Assembly: GCA_036009105.1 (NCBI GenBank)
Contig: DASYMJ010000046.1
Location: 1 to 11,819, forward strand
Reading direction: 5' to 3'
Length of the DNA stretch: 11,819 nt
DNA from: JAFAVZ01 sp036009105
Lineage (GTDB): Bacteria > Acidobacteriota > Thermoanaerobaculia > Gp7-AA8
Part shown: piece after piece, positions 7,219 to 11,819 of the stretch
How the letters are laid out: every line of letters begins with the position of its first letter
Position numbering within the stretch: position 1 is the first letter of the stretch
Made by a program: the position numbers and the translations under genes
The notes under the pieces: generated by a model
Seen by the model: the letters and a program-made list of their open reading frames with translations, nothing else
Told to the model about the DNA's origin: nothing
Databases searched by the model: none

Positions 7219-7249
7219 AGGCGCCGGCCCGGCCAACGAGCCGGCGCCT
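7219..7249 (-). terminator. Hairpin after the small lipoprotein gene (weak terminator)
   Basis: A perfect 10-bp stem, AGGCGCCGGC (7219-7228) with GCCGGCGCCT (7240-7249), has an 11-nt loop and begins 24 bp past the stop codon at 7274. On the minus strand it is followed by CTCCACACG rather than a T-run, so it may be an mRNA 3'-end stabiliser or a factor-dependent terminator, not a classical intrinsic one. Confidence 0.55.
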
Positions 7250-7273
7250 GAAGGAAGGGGGGGAATGGGGGCG

Positions 7274-7687
7274 TTACTGCATCACGATGTCGCGTGATGC
7301 GGGCTTGAAGCCGCTCTTGGTGGCGCAGCCGAGGAGGTAGGGCGCCTTGGGGGTCTTGCCTTCGGAGGCGGAGTGCACGGAGAGGTCGGCCAGGCTGAGG
7401 AAGTCCTTGCCGTCCGCGCAGAAGTCGCCGTTGCCTTCGACCTGCGCGGCCGCCGGGTAGAAGCCGCGGTTGGTCAGCGTGCCTTTGATGTGGAGCGCGC
7501 TGAGGCGCTGGCTGTGGTCGACGTCGCGGATCTGGCCGGGGGAGGAGAGCAGGATGTACTCCGGGGCGTCCTTGGCGCTGGCGGCCAGGGCCGGGTCGGC
7601 GGCGCCGGTGGACGAGGACTGCATGGAGGTGGAGGAACAGGCGACGGTGAGGGCGAGGGCAAGCAGGGCAGCAGTACGTTTGATCAT
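7274..7687 (-). CDS. Small putative lipoprotein of unknown function
   Basis: 137 aa. The N-terminus, MIKRTAALLALALTVAC, is a short lipoprotein signal with the candidate lipidated Cys17; the -3 residue is Thr, which is less usual than Leu. A Ser/Thr-rich linker follows (about 18-28), then a globular part with EYILLSSPGQIRDVDH, LHIKGTLTNRGFYPAAAQVEG and a closing KPASRDIVMQ. Two further Cys, in DFCADGKDF and LLGCATKSG, could form a disulfide in the periplasm. I do not recognise the family. The start is set by AAGGAG on the minus strand (complement of 7694-7699), six bases before the ATG. An upstream in-frame ATG at 7837 would add 50 Arg/Ser-rich residues and bury the signal peptide, so I rejected it. 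Confidence 0.72.
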   Translation of the reverse strand: MIKRTAALLALALTVACSSTSMQSSSTGAADPALAASAKDAPEYILLSSPGQIRDVDHSQRLSALHIKGTLTNRGFYPAAAQVEGNGDFCADGKDFLSLADLSVHSASEGKTPKAPYLLGCATKSGFKPASRDIVMQ

Positions 7688-7693
7688 GACAAT

Positions 7694-7699
7694 CTCCTT
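7694..7699 (-). promoter_or_regulatory. Shine-Dalgarno that fixes the lipoprotein start
   Basis: AAGGAG on the minus strand, six bases before the ATG at 7685-7687. It chooses the lipoprotein-signal start over the ATG 150 bp further upstream in the same frame. Confidence 0.85.
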
Positions 7700-7726
7700 C
7701 GTTTTTTGTCGTCGTCGGCGAAACTC

Positions 7727-7799
7727 GCGCGCCGGCACACCGCTGGGAGAAGAACTCGCGTCGCAGCTCGCGAGGAGGAGAGGCGGCGTGCCGGCGCGC
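7727..7799. repeat. Perfect 12-bp inverted repeat in the lipoprotein leader
   Basis: GCGCGCCGGCAC (7727-7738) and GTGCCGGCGCGC (7788-7799) are exact reverse complements, 49 bp apart. The inner region also holds CTCGCG-type repeats, including CTCGCGAG at about 7768-7775. If the lipoprotein transcript starts upstream of 7800, its leader would fold into a long, GC-rich hairpin about 27 bp before the Shine-Dalgarno. No T-run follows in either direction, so it does not look like a terminator. The rest of the gap up to the HU terminator shows no gene; the only other feature is a small AACGT-TG-ACGTT dyad at 7886-7897. Confidence 0.6.
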
Positions 7800-7912
7800 T
7801 TCTTACTGCCTCGCGTTCGACTTCTTTGACGACTCAATTCGTAGGAGGTTGGGCGAGAGTTTCAGAATCGCGGTCCAGTTCTCAAAACGTTGACGTTGTG
7901 AACACCGCGCCG

Positions 7913-7943
7913 AAAAAAACAAGCGCCGGCTTGCACCGGCGCT
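7913..7943 (-). terminator. Intrinsic terminator after the HU gene
   Basis: The stem AGCGCCGG (7922-7929) with CCGGCGCT (7936-7943) has a 6-nt loop. Read on the minus strand, it is followed by TTG and seven T (complement of 7913-7919). It starts 39 bp past the HU stop codon, in the right direction, and separates HU from the lipoprotein gene. Confidence 0.9.
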
Positions 7944-7982
7944 CGAGGGTATTGGTCAACTTGTGAACGATCGTTTCGGTTG

Positions 7983-8252
7983 TTACAGCAGGTTCCGCAG
8001 CTCCTTGCCCGGCTTGAAGCGGATGGTGTTTCCGGGCGGGATCTTCACCTCGACCCCCGTCTTCGGATTGCGGCCGATGCCCTTCTTCCGCTGCTTGACC
8101 TGGAACACGCCGAAACCGCGGAGCTCGATGCGCTGGCCGCGCGCGAGCGCGTTGCGCAACCCTTCGATGACCGTGTCCACCGCCTGCGCGGCTTTCACTC
8201 GCGAAATTTCGGAAACCTCGGCCACTTTGTTCACGATGTCCGCTTTGATCAT
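7983..8252 (-). CDS. hup: HU-family histone-like DNA-binding protein
   Basis: 89 aa, the usual HU length. It binds and bends DNA as a dimer and compacts the nucleoid. MIKADIVNKVAEVSEI is the typical helix 1, LRNALARGQRIELRGFGVF (about 32-50) is the beta saddle entry, and GRNPKTG (60-66) is the diagnostic tip of the DNA-binding arm with the intercalating proline (Pro63). The tail is IRFKPGKELRNLL. The ATG at 8252 gives the canonical N-terminus. Longer in-frame starts add residues not seen in HU and run into hslR. There is no Shine-Dalgarno, but TATGAT on the minus strand ends exactly 6 nt before the A of the ATG, predicting a leaderless mRNA. IHF-type members cannot be excluded, but HU fits better. 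Confidence 0.95.
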   Translation of the reverse strand: MIKADIVNKVAEVSEISRVKAAQAVDTVIEGLRNALARGQRIELRGFGVFQVKQRKKGIGRNPKTGVEVKIPPGNTIRFKPGKELRNLL

Positions 8253-8270
8253 GGGGCGATCATAAAACAT
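8253..8270. promoter_or_regulatory. 18-bp divergent start region of HU and hslR
   Basis: Only 18 bp separate the two start codons. On the minus strand TATGAT (complement of 8259-8264, 5/6 to TATAAT) sits 6 nt before the HU ATG, so transcription would begin at the A of the ATG. On the plus strand, CATAAA (8261-8266) sits 4 nt before the hslR ATG. Neither gene has a Shine-Dalgarno here. Any -35 element for one gene must lie inside the coding region of the other; none is convincing. Confidence 0.5.
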
Positions 8271-8633
8271 ATGGACGAAGAACGACATCGCATCGACATG
8301 TGGCTCAAGCTGGTCTGCCTCTTCAAGCAGCGCGGCGATGCCGCCGACGCCTGCCGCGGCGGCCACGTCAAGATCAACGGCCAGCGCGCCAAGCCGGCCG
8401 CCCCGGTGCACGAGGGGGACGTCGTCGAGTTCTACCACGGCGACCGCTTCCGCAAGGTCGTCGTCACCGCCATCCCCGCCCGCCCGGTCAAGAAGGAAGA
8501 GGCGCGCACGATGTACGAGGACCAGTCCCCCCAGCCGCAGAAGGTCGACATCCCGCTCGGCGGCTCGCGCGATCGCGGAGCGGGAAGGCCGACCAAGCGC
8601 GAGCGGCGGGATATGGAGAAGGTGCGGAGATAG
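8271..8633 (+). CDS. hslR: HslR/Hsp15-like S4-domain RNA-binding protein
   Basis: 120 aa. Hsp15 binds 50S subunits that still carry a stalled peptidyl-tRNA and helps recycle them. The S4 domain spans about 7-60: RIDMWLKLVCLFKQRGDA, then GGHVKINGQRAKPAAPVHEGDVVEF. This parallels the RLDKWLW...GGKVxxNGQRSKPS pattern of E. coli HslR. ARTMYEDQSP (78-87) and the basic tail GRPTKRERRDMEKVRR (105-120) also match that family's C-terminal extension, which plain S4 proteins such as RqcP lack. The ATG at 8271 is needed to keep the first S4 helix; the next in-frame ATG (8298) would cut it. No Shine-Dalgarno is visible. It is divergent from HU and converges on rodA across element C. Confidence 0.82.
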   Translation: MDEERHRIDMWLKLVCLFKQRGDAADACRGGHVKINGQRAKPAAPVHEGDVVEFYHGDRFRKVVVTAIPARPVKKEEARTMYEDQSPQPQKVDIPLGGSRDRGAGRPTKRERRDMEKVRR

Positions 8634-8637
8634 CGGC

Positions 8638-8716
8638 CGATTGGCGATCGGCGATCAGCGAGCAGGAGTACGAAGACCGGCTCCCCACCGTTCTCCTGAT
8701 CGCTGCTCGCCGATCG
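8638..8716. repeat. Heptamer inverted repeat, element C (CGATCGG family)
   Basis: The left arm holds CGATTGG (8638-8644), CGATCGG, CGATCAG and CGAGCAG (ending 8665), then GAG. The right arm, beginning CTC at 8693, holds CTGATCG, CTGCTCG and CCGATCG (8696-8716). Folded together, bases 8645-8668 and 8693-8716 pair at 22 of 24 positions; both mismatches come from two units being swapped in order. The 24-nt loop is ordinary sequence. The element starts 4 bp after the hslR stop and ends 4 bp before the rodA stop, so it is essentially the whole convergent gap. No T-run follows the stem on either strand. Confidence 0.87.
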
Positions 8717-8720
8717 CTCG

Positions 8721-9824
8721 CTAAGCGTTCACGAACCGCCGCATATCCACGTTCAGCAGCAGGCCGATGGCGATGAAGAACATCATCGCGGACGACCCGC
8801 CGTACGAGATCAGCGGCAGCGGGATGCCGGTGGTGGGCAAGACGCCGATCTGCATCGCCACGTTGATGAAGATGTGGAAGATGAAGAACGAGATCAGCGA
8901 GATGGCCAGGAACGTGCCCCCGCGGTCCCGCGCGTTCTTGGCGAACGTCAGGGCCTGCCAGATCAGGAACAGATAGAGGCCCAGCACGATCACCACCCCG
9001 ATGAAGCCCCACTCTTCGCCGAGGACGGCGAAGATGAAGTCGGTGTGACGGGCGGGGAGGAACTCCAGCTTGGCCTGGGTCCCCTGCATGAAGCCTTTGC
9101 CGTGCACGCCGCCGGAGCCGATGGCGATCTTGGCCTGCGTCACCTGGTAGCCGGAGCCGAGCGGGTCGCGCTCCGGGTTGAGGAAGATCATCACCCGCTC
9201 TTTCTGGTACGGCTTGAGGAAGAACATCCAGCCCAGGGGGAGGGCGATGGCCACGATGAGGATCATGGCGATCCACACCCGCAGGCGGATGCCGCCGAAG
9301 AACATGGCCACGCCGACGAGCGGGAAGAACGTCGCCGCGGTGCCGAAGTCGGGCTGGATGATGATCAGCCCCACCGGAGCGCCGATGATGAGCATGGCGA
9401 TGACGAAGGAACGGAAGTTCAGGTAGGCGCGGTCGTTCGAGTCGAAGAACTTGGCCAGCAGCAGGGCCGTGAAGATCTTCATGAACTCGGATGGCTGGAA
9501 CTGGAAGCCGCCGATGTGGATCCACGACTTGACCTTCGCGGTCAGCTTGCCGAAGAGCAGCAGGTACAGCAGCAGGATCATGCCGATGCCGTACAGGATC
9601 GGGGCGATGTCGAAGAAGATGTGGTAGTCGACCACCAGGAAGATGAGCATCAGCGCGAGGCCGATGCCGACCCAGAGGAACTGCTTCTTGAGGATGGAGA
9701 GGCTGGGATCCCAGAAGTAGGTGGCGCTGTAGATGGCCAGGCAGCCGACCGCGGCGATGACCAGGGCGGTCCCGAGGAAGTTGAGGTCGAGCGTCGGCAG
9801 GACGCGGTCGCGGAGAGGCGGCAT
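8721..9824 (-). CDS. rodA: RodA, SEDS peptidoglycan glycosyltransferase of the elongasome
   Basis: 367 aa, about ten membrane helices, normal for RodA. It polymerises lipid II into glycan strands during lateral wall growth, in complex with PBP2. Family landmarks are KSWIHIGGFQFQPSEFMKI (about 99-117), IIQPDFGTA (155-163), the large outer loop with GSGYQVTQAKIAIGSGG (223-239), FLPARHTDFIFAVLGEEWG (255-273) and GIPLPLISYGGSS (333-345). Asp262 in HTDFIF corresponds to the catalytic Asp of SEDS enzymes (D262 in E. coli RodA). The ATG overlaps the mrdA stop codon by one base (TGATG), so the genes should be translationally coupled. RodA and not FtsW is supported by the PBP2 partner and the short N-terminus. 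Confidence 0.96.
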   Translation of the reverse strand: MPPLRDRVLPTLDLNFLGTALVIAAVGCLAIYSATYFWDPSLSILKKQFLWVGIGLALMLIFLVVDYHIFFDIAPILYGIGMILLLYLLLFGKLTAKVKSWIHIGGFQFQPSEFMKIFTALLLAKFFDSNDRAYLNFRSFVIAMLIIGAPVGLIIIQPDFGTAATFFPLVGVAMFFGGIRLRVWIAMILIVAIALPLGWMFFLKPYQKERVMIFLNPERDPLGSGYQVTQAKIAIGSGGVHGKGFMQGTQAKLEFLPARHTDFIFAVLGEEWGFIGVVIVLGLYLFLIWQALTFAKNARDRGGTFLAISLISFFIFHIFINVAMQIGVLPTTGIPLPLISYGGSSAMMFFIAIGLLLNVDMRRFVNA

Positions 9825-11761
9825 CAGCGGTTGGTCCCCGGGAGCGGCAGGTCGCCCTCCCTGATCTGCTCGAGCGTCTCCGGGTTGGTCAGGTCGATGT
9901 GGGCGTTCTGCACCTGCTGGGAGAAGCGGGCCTCGTAGAGGAGCTTCGCCAGCGGCGCGGCGTCGACGCCGCCGTGTCCGCCGTGCTCGACGAAGACCAC
10001 CACCACCATCTGCGGATTGTCGCGGCTGGCGAAGGAGGCGAACCACGCGTGGTCCTTGTATTTGAAGGGCAGCCCTTCCGTCTTCACCCAGCCGTGCTGG
10101 GCGATGACCTGCACCGTGCCGGTCTTGCCCGAGACGTCCAGCCCTTCGATCCGGGCGTTGCCGCCCGTGCCGCCCTCTTCGTTCACCACCTTCCATAGCC
10201 CTTCGCGCACGGCGTGCAGCGCGGGCTCGGAGAGCTTGACCTGGTGCAGGATGCGCGGCTCGACCTTCAGGCGCTGGGCGACCTTGCCGTCCGAGCCGCC
10301 CTTCTCGATGATGCGCACCACGTGCGGCTGGTAGACGGTGCCGCCGCTGGCGATGGCGGCCATCATGTTCGCCGTCTGCAGCGGCGTGACGATGAGCGGC
10401 CCCTGGCCGATGGAGACGGAGATCGTCTCGGAGGGGTACCACTTGCGGTGCTGCTTCTCGCTGGCCCACTTGGTCGAGGGGACGATGCCGGCCTTCTCGC
10501 CGTCCAGATCGATGCGGGAGACTTCGCCGAAAGTCAGCGTGTGGGCGTACTCGGCGATGCGGTCGATGCCCAGGCGCGCGCCGGTGTTGTAGAAGAAGAT
10601 GTCGCAGGAGACCTTGAGGCCGCGCTCCACGTTCACCTCGCCGTGGCCGTTCTTCTGCCAACAGCGGAAACGCCGGCCGAAGAAGACGCCGCTGCCGCCG
10701 CAGCCGAAGCTGGTGCTGGTGTTGATGGCGCCGTCCGCCAGGCCGGCCATGGCCATGACCGTCTTGAAGACCGAGCCGGGCGAGTAGAGACCCTGGATGG
10801 CGCGGTTCAGCTCGATCTTGAAGGGGTTGGACTGGATGGTCTTGTAGGTGTCCGCCGTGAAGCGGCGGGAGTAGACGTTCGGGTTGAAGGCCGGCGAGGA
10901 GACCATGGCCAGCACTTCGCCGTTGCGCGGGTCGAGCGCCACCGCGGCGCCGACGAACTCGTTCTCGATGAAGTACTGCTCGGCACGGCGCTGCAGCTCG
11001 AAGTCGATGGTCAGGTAGACGTTGTCGCCGGCCACCGCCTCCTTGCGGGCGGGGCGGTACTCGGCCAGGCGGCGGCCGTGGCTGTCGTACTCCCAGTACT
11101 GCGCGCCGTCCTTGCCGCGCAGGAAGTTGTCGTACATCAGCTCCACGCCGCGCTTGCCGATCAGGTCGCCGAGCTTGAGCTCCTTGCGGGCGGCGAGGTC
11201 TTTCTCGTTCGCCTCGCCGATGAAGCCCATCACGTGAGCGGCCATCGTGCCGTACGGATAGTTGCGGCGCTGCACCGGATCGACGCTCAGCTCCGGAAAG
11301 GAGATCGCCTCGGCCTGGATGGAGGCGACCTGGGTCATGGTCAGGTCCTCGCCCAACGGCATGGGGCGGGCGGCGGGGAGGGCCTTGCCCTTCTCGAAGC
11401 GGGCCTCGATCTCCTGCGGCGGGACGGCGAGGACGTCGGAGAGGAAGGTGACGAGCTTGGCCCGGTGCCGGGGGTCGGACTTGACCAGCGGCTTCATCAC
11501 GCTCCGGTCGAGGGAGAGGGAGTAGGCCGGCTGGTTGTCGGCGAGGATCTTCCCGTTGCGGTCCATGATCAGGCCCCGCTTGGCCGGGATGACGATCTCG
11601 CGCAGGGCGTTGGACTCGGAGAGATTGCGGTACTTCTCCGCCTGCACGCCCTGGACGAACCAGAACGAGCCGATGAGGAAGACGAACACCGCCACGATCC
11701 CCCAGATGACGGCGTTGATGCGGAAGGTGAGGAACTTTTGGTCGTCTCGGTATACGCGCAT
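9824..11761 (-). CDS. mrdA: PBP2, elongation-specific peptidoglycan transpeptidase
   Basis: 645 aa, class B penicillin-binding protein. It cross-links new glycan made by RodA on the outer face of the inner membrane. One membrane anchor lies at about 15-37. The pedestal/dimerisation domain starts at IPAKRGLIMDRNGKILADN (about 58-76). The transpeptidase has the active-site SPGSVFK (Ser330, Lys333), the second motif SCD (385-387, as SSD in E. coli PBP2) and SGKTGT (544-549). GHGEVN and IGQGPLIVTPLQ are typical of PBP2. Cys354 and Cys367 flank an insertion before GHG and might form a disulfide or bind metal. The predicted start has no Shine-Dalgarno. The stop overlaps the rodA start. A mreBCD group could lie just outside the right edge, but none is visible. 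Confidence 0.97.
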   Translation of the reverse strand: MRVYRDDQKFLTFRINAVIWGIVAVFVFLIGSFWFVQGVQAEKYRNLSESNALREIVIPAKRGLIMDRNGKILADNQPAYSLSLDRSVMKPLVKSDPRHRAKLVTFLSDVLAVPPQEIEARFEKGKALPAARPMPLGEDLTMTQVASIQAEAISFPELSVDPVQRRNYPYGTMAAHVMGFIGEANEKDLAARKELKLGDLIGKRGVELMYDNFLRGKDGAQYWEYDSHGRRLAEYRPARKEAVAGDNVYLTIDFELQRRAEQYFIENEFVGAAVALDPRNGEVLAMVSSPAFNPNVYSRRFTADTYKTIQSNPFKIELNRAIQGLYSPGSVFKTVMAMAGLADGAINTSTSFGCGGSGVFFGRRFRCWQKNGHGEVNVERGLKVSCDIFFYNTGARLGIDRIAEYAHTLTFGEVSRIDLDGEKAGIVPSTKWASEKQHRKWYPSETISVSIGQGPLIVTPLQTANMMAAIASGGTVYQPHVVRIIEKGGSDGKVAQRLKVEPRILHQVKLSEPALHAVREGLWKVVNEEGGTGGNARIEGLDVSGKTGTVQVIAQHGWVKTEGLPFKYKDHAWFASFASRDNPQMVVVVFVEHGGHGGVDAAPLAKLLYEARFSQQVQNAHIDLTNPETLEQIREGDLPLPGTNR

Positions 11762-11791
11762 GTTGGGTTCTGTATGGATACTGCGTAAAAG
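11762..11791 (-). promoter_or_regulatory. Leader region upstream of mrdA
   Basis: Thirty bp between the mrdA ATG and the heptamer array. No Shine-Dalgarno is visible. TATCCA (complement of 11774-11779) and CATACA (complement of 11771-11776) are weak -10 candidates, each 3/6. The octamer GCAGTATC on the minus strand (complement of 11777-11784) also occurs upstream of ftsZ at 1363-1370. I cannot place a promoter with confidence. Confidence 0.25.
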
Positions 11792-11819
11792 TTGTCGGTT
11801 GTCAGTTGTCGGTTGTCAG
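11792..11819. repeat. Heptamer tandem array, element D (TTGTCGG family, cut by window edge)
   Basis: Four contiguous 7-bp units, TTGTCGG, TTGTCAG, TTGTCGG and TTGTCAG, run to the last base of the window. The first three units, plus the following T, are identical to the left arm of element A about 9 kb away, so this is a second copy of the same family. Whether an inverted arm follows lies outside the window. Confidence 0.87.

Noticed and set aside
5559..7687. guaA and the small lipoprotein gene as one operon
   Set aside because: They share orientation, but a 10-bp GC stem and the 90-bp heptamer hairpin lie between them and their functions are unrelated.
7688..7837. A 50-residue N-terminal extension of the small lipoprotein
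   Set aside because: It is Arg/Ser-rich, would hide the lipoprotein signal peptide, and ignores the well-placed AAGGAG before the ATG at 7687.
7886..7897. AACGT-TG-ACGTT dyad as an operator
   Set aside because: Five-base arms are too short to argue from alone, and no supported promoter lies next to it.
9825..10661. An upstream in-frame extension of RodA giving a 646-residue protein
   Set aside because: The extra 279 residues are Arg/Gly/Ala-rich shadow sequence out of frame within mrdA. RodA has a normal N-terminus at the ATG at 9824, which overlaps the mrdA stop.

Overview
The window reads as a stretch of chromosome from a high-GC, Gram-negative, probably rod-shaped bacterium. The evidence is strongly GC-biased codon third positions, the end of a division-and-cell-wall (dcw) cluster, a PBP2/RodA elongation pair, and an exported S74-chaperone protein. 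Acidobacteriota or a relative is my best guess from the style of the S74 protein and the intergenic repeats. No marker in the window proves it. I see no rRNA, tRNA, CRISPR array, insertion sequence or prophage.

Layout, left to right. (1) 1-2808, plus strand: the last codons of ftsQ, then ftsA and ftsZ, closed by a strong intrinsic terminator. (2) 2809-4681: a heptamer inverted repeat, a facing terminator, and a minus-strand gene for a signal-peptide-bearing protein that ends in a Peptidase_S74 self-cleaving chaperone domain. (3) 4682-5548: a short divergent promoter region and a plus-strand SAM-dependent methyltransferase. (4) 5559-7100, minus strand: guaA (GMP synthase), with a second heptamer inverted repeat just upstream of its start. 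(5) 7219-7687, minus strand: a small putative lipoprotein of unknown function with its own hairpin terminator. (6) 7913-8633: HU (minus) and HslR/Hsp15 (plus), transcribed divergently from start codons only 18 bp apart. (7) 8634-8720: a third heptamer inverted repeat filling the gap between the convergent hslR and rodA genes. (8) 8721-11761, minus strand: mrdA (PBP2) and rodA, with stop and start codons overlapping. (9) 11792-11819: heptamers of the first family running off the window edge.

The genes are mostly housekeeping. FtsQ/FtsA/FtsZ build the division ring, PBP2/RodA drive lateral wall synthesis, GuaA makes GMP, HU compacts DNA, and HslR rescues stalled 50S subunits. The most unusual content is between the genes. 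Three sequence-unrelated families of 7-bp tandem units (TTGTCGG, AATTGAA, CGATCGG types) each form the same structure: three or four heptamers, a spacer, then three or four heptamers in inverted orientation. They lie in at least four intergenic gaps in under 12 kb. A shared 7-bp period and architecture with no shared sequence is what I would follow up first.
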